From Pseudomonadota bacterium (GTDB lineage Bacteria; Pseudomonadota; Alphaproteobacteria; Rhizobiales; Hyphomicrobiaceae), in NCBI GenBank assembly GCA_023390485.1, contig JAEWCT010000414.1:1-14922 (forward strand): 14,922 nt of DNA, given 5' to 3'. Below the pieces are notes generated by a model, which was not told the DNA's origin, did not search any database, and was given only the letters and a program-made list of their open reading frames with translations. The translations under genes and the position numbers were made by a program. This document shows positions 1-7,549 of the stretch, piece after piece; position 1 is the stretch's first letter; each line of letters begins with the position of its first letter.

Positions 1-1446
1 GAGCAGATCAACCTCGGAAGTTACCCGACCACCGGAATTCCCGAAGCCATGGAGGCGCTCGCTGCGGCCGTCGAAGCCTATGACGACGGCCGCGGCGAAT
101 GGCCGACAATGGCCGTCGCCCAGCGCATCGCCTGCATGCAGGAATTCACCCGTCTGATGATCGAGAGCCGGAGCACGATCATCAATCTCATCATGTGGGA
201 GATCGGCAAGAGCCTCGCCGACTCGGAAAAGGAATTCGACCGCACCGTCGAATACATGAGAGCGACCATTGCCGCGCTGAAGGAACTCGACAACTCCAAC
301 TCGCGCTTCCTCGTCGTCGAAGGCACGATCGGCCAGATCCGCCGTACGCCGCTTGGCGTCGTGCTCTGCATGGGCCCGTATAATTATCCGCTGAACGAAA
401 CCTTCGCGACGTTGATCCCTGCGATGATCATGGGCAACACCGTCGTATTCAAGCCGCCGACGTTCGGCGTTCTTCTGTTCAAGCCGCTTCTCGAAGCCTT
501 CCAGAAGGCATTTCCTTCGGGCGTGATCAACACCGTTTACGGCAGCGGTGAGAAAATCGTGCCCGTGCTACTCGAATCCGGAAAGATCAACGTTCTGACG
601 TTGATCGGCTCGAGCAGAGTCGCAGACCACCTGAAGAAGATGCATCCGAAGGTGAACCGCCTTCGCGCCATTCTGGGCCTCGACGCCAAGAATGCCGCCA
701 TCGTCTTGCCGGACGCCGACATGAGTCTCGCCGTCAAGGAATGCGTGGCAGGCGCTCTTTCATTCAACGGGCAGCGTTGCACAGCCCTCAAGATGCTCAT
801 CGTCCATCGCGACATCATCGATGATTTCGTCTCGCGCCTTGTCGCCGAAGTGCAAAAACTGAAGATCGGCATGCCCTGGGAAAAGGGCGTTACGATCACC
901 CCGCTTCCCGATCTTGGAAAAGTCGAGCACATGACGCGCCTCGTCGAGGACGCGAAGTCGAAAGGCGCCCGCATACTCAACAAGGGCGGCGGAGCGTCGT
1001 GCGGAACGCTCTTTGCGCCCGCAGTGATCTATCCCGTTAAAGAAAACATGCGGCTCTACCGCGAAGAGCAGTTCGGCCCCATCGTCCCCGTCATGTCTTT
1101 CAACGACGTGGAAACCGCGCTCGAATACGTCATCACCTCCGAGCACGGCCAGCAGGTATCGATCTTCAGCGAAAATCCCGAGACCATCGGCAAGCTCGTC
1201 GACCCCTTGGTCAATCAAGTTTGCCGCGTAAACGTCAACTGCCAGTGTCAGCGCGGGCCGGACGTCTTCCCGTTCACGGGACGCAAGGACTCCGCGGAAG
1301 GAACGCTGTCGGTGACGGACGCTCTGAGATCGTTCTCGATCCGGTCCATGATCGCGGCCAAGCAGACGGAAGATTCCAAACGCATCTTGGACACGATCGT
1401 CCGTGATCACGACAGCAACTTCATCAACACCGGCTTTATCTTTTGA
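1..1446 (+). CDS. GAPN-type NADP-dependent glyceraldehyde-3-phosphate dehydrogenase (ALDH superfamily), 5' end cut by window
   Basis: The reading frame is open from base 1, so the true start lies upstream and at least 481 codons are visible; the ATG at 49 is probably internal. Seen: an aldehyde dehydrogenase fold with the cofactor-side segment VVFKPPTFG, the catalytic cysteine in FNGQRCTALK (codon 778-780) and the C-terminal segment QRGPDVFPFTGRKDS. Both of the last two match non-phosphorylating GAPDH (GapN) more closely than general ALDHs. Family knowledge: GAPN oxidises glyceraldehyde 3-phosphate irreversibly to 3-phosphoglycerate, making NADPH in the cytosol and bypassing phosphoglycerate kinase. 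Odd: the usual ELGGK motif reads GLDAK (676-690), so the general-base glutamate is glycine at the expected spacing of 34 residues before the cysteine. The enzyme may therefore be a divergent subfamily with altered deacylation or substrate. Superfamily assignment is secure; exact substrate is inferred. Confidence 0.85.
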   Translation, partial: EQINLGSYPTTGIPEAMEALAAAVEAYDDGRGEWPTMAVAQRIACMQEFTRLMIESRSTIINLIMWEIGKSLADSEKEFDRTVEYMRATIAALKELDNSNSRFLVVEGTIGQIRRTPLGVVLCMGPYNYPLNETFATLIPAMIMGNTVVFKPPTFGVLLFKPLLEAFQKAFPSGVINTVYGSGEKIVPVLLESGKINVLTLIGSSRVADHLKKMHPKVNRLRAILGLDAKNAAIVLPDADMSLAVKECVAGALSFNGQRCTALKMLIVHRDIIDDFVSRLVAEVQKLKIGMPWEKGVTITPLPDLGKVEHMTRLVEDAKSKGARILNKGGGASCGTLFAPAVIYPVKENMRLYREEQFGPIVPVMSFNDVETALEYVITSEHGQQVSIFSENPETIGKLVDPLVNQVCRVNVNCQCQRGPDVFPFTGRKDSAEGTLSVTDALRSFSIRSMIAAKQTEDSKRILDTIVRDHDSNFINTGFIF

Positions 1447-1462
1447 ACCTCTGCGCGGACTC

Positions 1463-1500
1463 GGGCGCCGGGTGGAATGCTCGGCCGCCCTCCCCTTTTA
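1463..1500 (+). terminator. Rho-independent terminator candidate after the GAPN-like gene
   Basis: GGGCGCCG at 1463-1470 pairs with CGG-C-CGCCC at 1482-1490, giving 8 base pairs with one bulged C around an 11-base loop. The stem is followed at once by TCCCCTTTTA. It lies 17 bases after the stop codon, where a terminator is expected. The T-tract is imperfect. Confidence 0.5.
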
Positions 1501-1526
1501 TCTCTAAACTGTGCATTCCGGCAGCA

Positions 1527-1548
1527 GGCCGCGGAATATCGCGCGGCC
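1527..1548. repeat. Inverted repeat in the gapN-cyaC intergenic region
   Basis: GGCCGCG at 1527-1533 and CGCGGCC at 1542-1548 form a perfect 7-bp palindrome with an 8-base spacer. There is no T-run after it, so it is not an obvious terminator. It sits about 85 bases before the cyclase start and could be an operator or part of the leader. No further role can be supported. Confidence 0.35.
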
Positions 1549-1632
1549 AGCCCTGATTAGCCCACAAATCTGCTTGACCAACGGCAGCAGAAATAGGACG
1601 GCGAGACGGGCATCCCCTGCACCGGAGACGAA

Positions 1633-3363
1633 ATGCACGTCCTTCTGCGAGGAGACTGGAGACAGAGACTTCGCCTTGTTTCGGGGCTGATCCTTTTTAC
1701 CTTCGCGACCACCCATTTTCTCAATCACGCGCTTGGCCTTTTTGATCTTCAGGCGATGTACGAGGTCCAGCAATGGCGCTGGACAATAACGCGCTCCTGG
1801 CCCGGCACGATCATCCTCGCCTCCGCGCTCATCACGCACATCGTGCTGGCGCTCGACAAGCTTTCCGACCGCGCGACGCTTCGTTTGCCGGCGTGGGAAT
1901 CGATCCAGCTCGCGCTCGGTCTTTTGATTCCATTTTTGCTTCTTCCGCACATCGTCAACACGCGCGGGGCACGCGACATCTTCGGCGTGAACGACACTTA
2001 CCTCTACGAGCTCGCGCGGCTCTGGCCGGATAGCGCGATCCTGCAGAGCACGCTTTTACTAATTGTCTGGATACACGGCTGCATAGGCATTCATTTCTGG
2101 CTGCGCCTTTACGCGCCATACCGAAAATTCCAGCCCCTGCTGCTGTTGATCGCGGTCGCGATTCCGATAGCGGCGCTCGGCGGTTTCATGGTCGGCGGCC
2201 GGTCCGTCGCCCAGATGATCGCTGACCCGAAAACGTTCGACGAAGTCAAGCTGCTCTCGCACTGGCCGAGCCCCGACAACGCCGACCGCTTAGCGGCGAT
2301 GCGCCTGATCGTGCGGCTCGTCTTTGCAGCGATGCTTGCCGCGGCTTTGGCGCTTCTGGCATGGCCCGCCATTCAACGGCGCTACTGGCCGCATTTCAGC
2401 ATCAACTACGTCGGCAGCGGCTCGGTGAATTGCACCTTCGGCCCGACACTGCTTGAAGTCAGCCGGATGAACGGCATCCCGCATGCGTCCGTCTGCGGCG
2501 GCCGTGCGCGCTGCTCGACATGCCGTGTCCGCATCGACGAAGGCATCGACGCCTTGCCGCCGGCGACATTCCCGGAAGCGGTCACGCTTGCGAGCATCGG
2601 CGCGCCGCCGAACGTCCGCCTTGCCTGCCAGATCAGGCCGCGCGGCCCGATGACGGTCACACGATTGCTGAGACCTTCGACGACCGGCCCCGAGGCAGCC
2701 GATGAAGCAGAACTCGGCTCGGAAGGCGTCGAAAAGCCGCTCGCAGCCTTCGTCCTCGACCTGCGCGACTTCACGCGCCTGTCGCAGAAGAAATTGCCTC
2801 ACGACGTCGTCTTCATGCTCAATGAAGTGTTTACGGCCGCGGGCAGCGCCATCGCAGTCCACGACGGCTGGATCGACAAATTCATTGGCGACGGCCTGTT
2901 GGCCGTATTTGGCGAGAAGCACGGCGTTGAAGTCGGCTGCCGCCAGGCGCTCAGAGCCGCCCGCGACATCGACCTCGCGCTGGACCACATCAACGCCAAG
3001 ATGGAAGCCGAATTCGGACGGCCCCTCCGCGTCGGCATCGGCATCGAAGCGGGACAGCTGTTGATGGGCCGCATCGGCTACGGCGCAAACGTCGACATGA
3101 CCGTGATCGGCAGCGCCGTCAACGTCGCGAGCCGCTTCGAAGCCATAGCCAAGGATAAGGGCGCCCAGATCATCATCTCCCGCGAAGTCGCGAGACTGGC
3201 CGGATGGACGCCCGCGCCCGAACTCATCTCGAAGGTGGATGTCCGCGGCGTCAGCGAACCAATGGAGATCGTCGCCATCCTTCGTGGACGCGACCTGCCG
3301 GCAAGTCTTTTGGCTTCAATGCATGATGCGGACGAGCGCGTTGTCGGCAGAGCGTCCTTTTGA
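1633..3363 (+). CDS. cyaC: CyaC-like membrane adenylate cyclase with six-helix anchor and [2Fe-2S] ferredoxin domain
   Basis: Predicted to make cAMP from ATP at the inner membrane under redox control. Seen: six hydrophobic segments (about 15-37, 58-75, 92-107, 137-158, 167-187, 225-247) with histidines in or near helices 1-4 (H28, H32, H69, H106, H148, H154), suited to binding b-type haem. A ferredoxin domain at about 256-345 has C288-x5-C294-x2-C297 and C332. A class III cyclase domain at about 368-550 has metal aspartates D376 and D420, adenine-selecting K416, T490 in the VIG motif, and N497/R501 in NVASRFE, so all catalytic positions look intact. GGAG sits 5 bases before the ATG. Known, from memory: S. 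meliloti CyaC is a quinone-responsive cyclase with a dihaem-B anchor similar to succinate dehydrogenase. Inference: the Fe-S domain relays anchor redox state to the catalytic domain. The symbol is given by analogy. Confidence 0.85.
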   Translation: MHVLLRGDWRQRLRLVSGLILFTFATTHFLNHALGLFDLQAMYEVQQWRWTITRSWPGTIILASALITHIVLALDKLSDRATLRLPAWESIQLALGLLIPFLLLPHIVNTRGARDIFGVNDTYLYELARLWPDSAILQSTLLLIVWIHGCIGIHFWLRLYAPYRKFQPLLLLIAVAIPIAALGGFMVGGRSVAQMIADPKTFDEVKLLSHWPSPDNADRLAAMRLIVRLVFAAMLAAALALLAWPAIQRRYWPHFSINYVGSGSVNCTFGPTLLEVSRMNGIPHASVCGGRARCSTCRVRIDEGIDALPPATFPEAVTLASIGAPPNVRLACQIRPRGPMTVTRLLRPSTTGPEAADEAELGSEGVEKPLAAFVLDLRDFTRLSQKKLPHDVVFMLNEVFTAAGSAIAVHDGWIDKFIGDGLLAVFGEKHGVEVGCRQALRAARDIDLALDHINAKMEAEFGRPLRVGIGIEAGQLLMGRIGYGANVDMTVIGSAVNVASRFEAIAKDKGAQIIISREVARLAGWTPAPELISKVDVRGVSEPMEIVAILRGRDLPASLLASMHDADERVVGRASF

Positions 3364-3523
3364 GGCACGCGACGGGCGCGTTCGTGAATCCATAAAACCC
3401 TGAAAAATCACGCGATATTCCGTTTCCGCATAACGGTTATTCCTTGCTTGTGCGTTGCGGTCGCCATTCACTTCGCACATGCACAATGCGAGCCGGGAAA
3501 TGGCAAACGTTGGTGTAGGCGCG

Positions 3524-5830
3524 ATGGGCAAACCCGAATTTATTGGCAAAAAGTCGAAGGCGGCAGGCGGCTGGGGCGCCCTGAAGAGCTGCGGAAAGAA
3601 GCTGCTTGCGAGCGGCGCACCGCTCTCCGGCGCCGTCACGATGCTCAAAGCCAATCAGCCCGATGGCTTTGATTGCCCCGGCTGCGCCTGGGGCGATCCC
3701 GAGCACGGCTCGTCCTTCGAGTTCTGCGAAAACGGCGTCAAAGCCGTCGCCTGGGAATCGACCGACAAGCGCGTCAGCCCGGACTTCTTCACCAAACATA
3801 CGGTCAGCGAGCTCCGCACCTGGACCGACTACGACCTCGAGCGCGAAGGCCGCCTGACCCATCCGTTGCGCTACGACGCCGCGAGCGACCGTTACGTTCA
3901 AACGACCTGGGACGAAGCCTTCGCCGAAATCGGCGGCGTCCTGAATAGTCTCAGCAGCCCCGACCGCGCCGAATTCTACACCTCCGGCCGCGCTTCGAAC
4001 GAAGCCGCCTATATCTATCAGCTCTTCGTCCGCCTCTACGGCACCAACAATTTCCCCGACTGCTCGAACATGTGCCACGAGGCGAGCGGCGTCGCGCTCG
4101 AGCAGGCCGTCGGCATCGGCAAAGGCACGGTTCTGCTCGAGGATTTCGAGAAGGCCGACGCCATCTTCGTCATCGGACAGAATCCCGGCACCAATCATCC
4201 GCGCATGCTCGGCGATCTCCGCCGCGCGGCGCTCCGCGGCGCCCACATCGCCGTCTTCAATCCGGTCCGTGAAAAAGGCCTCGAGCGTTTCGCCGATCCC
4301 CAGGACAAGCTGGAGATGATCACCGGCGGCTCGACGCCGATCGCCAGCGAATATTTTCAAGTCCGCATCGGCGGCGACATGGCGGCCGTACGAGGTATGG
4401 CAAAGGCCGTGTTCGCCGCTGATGACGCAGCGCTCGCTGCCGGACGCCCGTCGGTTCTCGACCGGAATTTTCTCGCTCAGCACACGTCGGGCTTCGAATT
4501 CTACCGGGCGAGCGTCGACGCGACGACCTGGCAACAGATCGAAGATCAGTCGGGCCTGACGCGCACTCAGCTGGAAGAGCTGGCGCAAATCTACATCGGC
4601 GCCAACCGGACGATCTGCACGTGGGCGATGGGCGTCACGCAGCATCGCCACTCGGTGGCGACCATCCGCGAGATCGCGAACTTCATGTTCCTGCGCGGCA
4701 ACATTGGCCGTCCCGGCACCGGCCTATGCCCCGTGCGCGGCCACTCGAACGTCCAGGGCGATCGCACCGTCGGCATCAACGAGAAGCCATCGCGGGCATT
4801 TCTTGAGTCGCTCGAAAAGGAGTTCGGCGTTTCGATGCCGCGCCGGCATGGTCACAATGTCATCGCCGCCATCGGCGCGATGCTCGATGGATCGGCTGAG
4901 GCCTTCATCGCTCTCGGCGGCAACTTCGCCCGCGCGACCCCGGACAGCCCCTTGATCGCCAAGGCGCTGATGAACCAGAAGCTGACAGTCAATATCGCGA
5001 CGAAGCTCAACCACTCTCACCTGCTTCCGGGCAAGATCAGCTATGTCCTTCCCTGCCTCGGCCGTACCGAGATCGATCGCAATGCCGACGGCGTCGCGCA
5101 AATCGTAACTGTCGAAGATTCGATGAGCATGGTGCACGGATCGGGAGGCATCAACAAGCCGGCTTCGCGCGAGCTTCGCTCCGAGATCGGCATCATTGCC
5201 GGTATCGCGGAAGCAACGGTCGGATCGGCGGTCGTTGACTGGAAAGGCCTCGCTCACCATTACGACCGAATCCGCGATCTCATCGCGCGCACGATCCCAG
5301 GCTTCCAAAACTGCAACGAACGTGTTCGCCGTCCGCGCGGCTTCCGCCTGCCCAATGGCGCCGCCGAGCGCATCTGGCACACGCCATCGCAGAAGGCGGC
5401 CTTCGGACGCGTGGAACTTCCAGATCAGACTGAGCACCAGCAGGCGATGGCCGAGAAAGGCACATTCGTGCTCCAGACCTTCCGCTCGCACGATCAGTAT
5501 AACACCACCGTTTATGGTCTCGATGATCGCTATCGCGGCGTTTATGGCGAGCGCCGCGTGGTGTTCGTCAACCCGGCCGACCTCGCCGAGATCGGCGCCG
5601 AAGCCGGCGAGCACGTGGATATCATCGGCCGGTACGACGACGGCGTAGAGCGCATCGCGGAAAGCTTCCGCGTCGTCCCCTACGAACTCCCGCGCGGCTC
5701 GGTTGCGGGCTATTATCCGGAACTGAACGTCCTCGTTCCGCTTTCGAGCGCGGGCGAGCTGAGCGATACGCCGACCTCGAAATCCGTGCTCGTCTCGTTC
5801 CGGCTGTCCGAGCAAGCAAAGGCCGCGTGA
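3524..5830 (+). CDS. ydeP: FdhF/YdeP family molybdopterin oxidoreductase alpha subunit
   Basis: A 768-residue cytosolic member of the DMSO reductase/formate dehydrogenase superfamily, close in sequence and length to E. coli YdeP (about 759). Seen (numbering from this start): AAGGWGALKS near the N-terminus; FDCPGCAW with C51 and C54 plus C68 in FCENGVKAV; FYTSGRASNEAAY; NNFPDCSNMCHEASG, where C184 aligns with the molybdenum-ligating Sec140 of E. coli FdhF; NPGTNHPRM; RGHSNVQGDRT; and RSHDQYNTT near the C-terminus. Only three N-terminal cysteines are visible instead of the four that hold the [4Fe-4S] cluster of FdhF, as in YdeP itself. Formate as substrate is therefore not established; YdeP has been linked to acid resistance. 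ATG 3524 was chosen because it matches the YdeP N-terminus; ATG 3500, ATG 3479 and TTG 3455 are in-frame alternatives. The stop overlaps the next gene by four bases. Confidence 0.88.
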   Translation: MGKPEFIGKKSKAAGGWGALKSCGKKLLASGAPLSGAVTMLKANQPDGFDCPGCAWGDPEHGSSFEFCENGVKAVAWESTDKRVSPDFFTKHTVSELRTWTDYDLEREGRLTHPLRYDAASDRYVQTTWDEAFAEIGGVLNSLSSPDRAEFYTSGRASNEAAYIYQLFVRLYGTNNFPDCSNMCHEASGVALEQAVGIGKGTVLLEDFEKADAIFVIGQNPGTNHPRMLGDLRRAALRGAHIAVFNPVREKGLERFADPQDKLEMITGGSTPIASEYFQVRIGGDMAAVRGMAKAVFAADDAALAAGRPSVLDRNFLAQHTSGFEFYRASVDATTWQQIEDQSGLTRTQLEELAQIYIGANRTICTWAMGVTQHRHSVATIREIANFMFLRGNIGRPGTGLCPVRGHSNVQGDRTVGINEKPSRAFLESLEKEFGVSMPRRHGHNVIAAIGAMLDGSAEAFIALGGNFARATPDSPLIAKALMNQKLTVNIATKLNHSHLLPGKISYVLPCLGRTEIDRNADGVAQIVTVEDSMSMVHGSGGINKPASRELRSEIGIIAGIAEATVGSAVVDWKGLAHHYDRIRDLIARTIPGFQNCNERVRRPRGFRLPNGAAERIWHTPSQKAAFGRVELPDQTEHQQAMAEKGTFVLQTFRSHDQYNTTVYGLDDRYRGVYGERRVVFVNPADLAEIGAEAGEHVDIIGRYDDGVERIAESFRVVPYELPRGSVAGYYPELNVLVPLSSAGELSDTPTSKSVLVSFRLSEQAKAA

Positions 5831-6153
5831 GCGCGGACCCGGACGACGAGATTACGGAAGAAAGATTCCTCGGGGCCGTCTCGGCCTTGAGTTCCGAAGA
5901 GCCCGCACTTTCGCAGCTTGGGGCCGCCATACTTGCGGCCCTCCGCTTCGGCATCGCCAAGGATAGCCGCACATTCTCCCGCAAATTCGACATCGCGCAC
6001 GCGCTCGTCCTTCGCGAAATCGCGGCACTGTCGGACGATGCCGGTTTTTTTCAAGTCGTCGGGAGAAATCCCCGAACGCAGCGCACCGAACTTGCCCTTA
6101 CTGAAAGCGCGCTGCAGTTATTGTCGCGCGCTCGAATATCGCGCGACAAGTAA
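5827..6153 (+). CDS. Small winged-helix-like protein translationally coupled to the YdeP-type oxidoreductase
   Basis: A 108-residue protein starting at a GTG inside GTGA, where the final TGA is the stop of the upstream gene. The four-base overlap implies translational coupling and a joint function. Seen: an acidic N-terminus (1-14), helix-forming stretches at about 15-42 and 54-70, then a strand-turn-strand-like segment (GFFQVVGRNPRTQRTELALT, 73-92) and a final helix. This order resembles the recognition helix and basic wing of MarR-type winged helices, though the protein is shorter than typical MarR proteins (about 140). I do not recognise a named family. It could be a regulator of the operon or an accessory protein for the molybdoenzyme. 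No FdhD or molybdenum-cofactor maturation signature is visible. Confidence 0.75.
   Translation: MSADPDDEITEERFLGAVSALSSEEPALSQLGAAILAALRFGIAKDSRTFSRKFDIAHALVLREIAALSDDAGFFQVVGRNPRTQRTELALTESALQLLSRARISRDK
6121..6149 (+). repeat. Perfect 10-bp hairpin just before the stop codon of the small winged-helix-like gene
   Basis: TTGTCGCGCG (6121-6130) and CGCGCGACAA (6140-6149) are exact reverse complements around a nine-base loop. The stem is strong and GC-rich and lies in the last codons of the frame, with the TAA at 6151. No T-run follows, so an intrinsic terminator is not clearly supported. It could stabilise the 3' end of the mRNA, halt exonucleases, or be a DNA-binding site. Confidence 0.6.
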
Positions 6154-6338
6154 GTTGCGATGACGATGAATACCGGTTTAACGCCCTCATTTTCGACTGT
6201 CTTTGCGGGCGTTTATGCACTTCGGCTGATCGGCATATGCTTCGAGCACTGCTTCTGTCCGATGCCTGACGTTCTTCGAACTGACATTGGTGTGTGGTAT
6301 GCAACGAGAGTGGGGGGAGAAAGCTCGGAGGTGCACCG

Positions 6339-6605
6339 ATGGACTCTTCTCACGCTTTTCAGCCCGAAACGCTTGACCGCATGACGCTCGTTCTCGAGCG
6401 CGCAGCAAAAGAGCTTCGCCTCGACGGCTCGCGGCTTGCCGAAAAAGAACGCCTGGCAACCTGCATTCTCTCGATCGGCAACGCCTATAGCGACGTCAAC
6501 CGTCTGCTCGAACGGTCCGTACGCCTTTATATGCGCGGGCGGTTTATGGCGGCGGAGCCGCGCCAGCGGCAGCCTCTGGTTATCGTGGCGCAATGCTTGG
6601 GATGA
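6339..6605 (+). CDS. Hypothetical 88-residue cytosolic protein
   Basis: The start at 6339 is fixed by a strong ribosome-binding site (GGAGG at 6327-6331, seven bases upstream). Longer in-frame extensions lack such a site. Seen: a mostly helical protein with no signal peptide or membrane span. An N-terminal half built like FQPETLDRMTLVLERAAKEL is followed by a second amphipathic stretch (40-70) and an Arg-rich turn (RGRFMAAEPRQRQ). Small proteins that begin with a similar 'F-x-PETL' pattern occur in alphaproteobacteria, from memory and without an assigned function. Its last 26 bases overlap the end of the convergent gene on the - strand. No function is proposed. Confidence 0.65.
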   Translation: MDSSHAFQPETLDRMTLVLERAAKELRLDGSRLAEKERLATCILSIGNAYSDVNRLLERSVRLYMRGRFMAAEPRQRQPLVIVAQCLG

Positions 6606-6792
6606 CGTCGTTATCGGCATCAATCTGCGACAGAACGCCATTCCGTTCCGAGAGACTTCGATCGCTGTCGAAACTGAGTGCAATGCCAATCACCCCGACC
6701 AGAACAACCAGCGCAAGAAGCCAAGGAAACTGAAAGCGCGGGCGGGACGAACCATCCGGTCGTTCGTCGATCTCTTCGGGTGTCACAGCCAT
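6580..6792 (-). CDS. Small single-span membrane protein (70 residues), unknown function
   Basis: The start at 6792 is set by an excellent ribosome-binding site (AAGGAGG ending six bases before the ATG), which is why the longer in-frame extension is not used. Seen: a charged N-terminus (about 1-20, with EEIDERPD), one hydrophobic span at 22-40 (PWLLALVVLVGVIGIAL), then a polar tail of about 30 residues with an acidic patch (DADND). No cysteines, lipobox or recognised domain are present. It lies 119 bases downstream of creA on the same strand and could share its transcript. Topology and function are unknown. Confidence 0.65.
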   Translation of the reverse strand: MAVTPEEIDERPDGSSRPRFQFPWLLALVVLVGVIGIALSFDSDRSLSERNGVLSQIDADNDVIPSIAPR

Positions 6793-6911
6793 TGCATCCT
6801 CCTTCGTTGGCTCGTCCGAGAAAACCGATGCTCGGCCCAGGAGGTTCCAAGGAAGGGGCACGCCGCAAGGCTGGCGGCAACGTATCGGACGCGAGGCGGC
6901 GATTGCGACCG

Positions 6912-7379
6912 CTAGTGCGTTCCCCACGGCATGATCGGGACCGTCGAGATGGCGTTATAAGGTGAGCCTTCGATTAACCTGTCGCTGATCGCAACGTAGA
7001 CGAGCGTATTGCGCTTCTTGTCGACAGCACGGAAGACATGCGTGTGCTTGAAGAAGAGCGACGTGCTCGCAGAATAAACCTCGTCCTGATCGGCAAGCTT
7101 GGAAACGTCCGTGTTGATCGGCCCGACCTGACGGCACGCGATCGAAAATTTCGACGGATCTTCGGCAAGACCAAAGGTGCCTTTGAGACCGCCCGTCCGC
7201 GCCTGACTGATGTGACAGGCAACGCCGGGCACCTTGGGATCATCGAAGGCGCTGATGCAGACCTTGTCGTTGGCGCCGATGATTCTGAATGTCGTGCTGA
7301 TGCAGCCGATGTCATCGGCTCGCGCATGCCCAGCCGAAAACATGAAGCAGACAAAAATAGCCGCTGTAGAAAATTTCAT
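6912..7379 (-). CDS. creA: CreA family periplasmic protein
   Basis: A 155-residue exported protein, matching E. coli CreA in length and along its whole sequence: AFDDP, ARTGGLKGTFGLAED, CRQVGPI, KRNTLVYVAISD, EGSPYNAISTVPIMPW. Seen: a Sec signal peptide (1-21, hydrophobic core AAIFVCFMFSAG, cleavage after ARA). Mature cysteines are C26, C41, C55 and C82. C55 and C82 correspond to the two cysteines of E. coli CreA, while C26 and C41 are not in the E. coli sequence as I recall it. A GGGAG ribosome-binding site precedes the ATG. E. coli creA sits beside creBCD, but no CreBC two-component genes are visible here. The biochemical role of CreA is not established. Confidence 0.9.
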   Translation of the reverse strand: MKFSTAAIFVCFMFSAGHARADDIGCISTTFRIIGANDKVCISAFDDPKVPGVACHISQARTGGLKGTFGLAEDPSKFSIACRQVGPINTDVSKLADQDEVYSASTSLFFKHTHVFRAVDKKRNTLVYVAISDRLIEGSPYNAISTVPIMPWGTH

Positions 7380-7549
7380 TGCGTTCTCCCTCGCGCCCGA
7401 TCACCGAAGCACAAAGCAAGTGGCCATCGCCAAACCGCAATGCAAGATGAGCGGAGACGGAACGTCGTCTGGCGCACACGGATCAATATCGGGGCTTATG
7501 CGACGTCCGCTTCGCAGTCTGCAGCATCGAAATTCGAAGCGGTGTGAGA

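Noticed and set aside
4073..4075. Possible selenocysteine position in the formate dehydrogenase-like protein
   Set aside because: The codon is TGC (Cys), not TGA. The frame is uninterrupted, so no selenocysteine insertion is needed.
3437..5815. Two long - strand open frames (404 and 363 codons) opposite the molybdo-oxidoreductase
   Set aside because: Antisense shadows of a gene that matches YdeP along its full length; no domain or ribosome-binding site supports them.
6160..6384. 74-codon + strand frame between the winged-helix-like gene and the 88-residue gene
   Set aside because: No ribosome-binding site, no domain, and it overlaps the better supported start at 6339. The gap 6154-6338 shows nothing else I can support.
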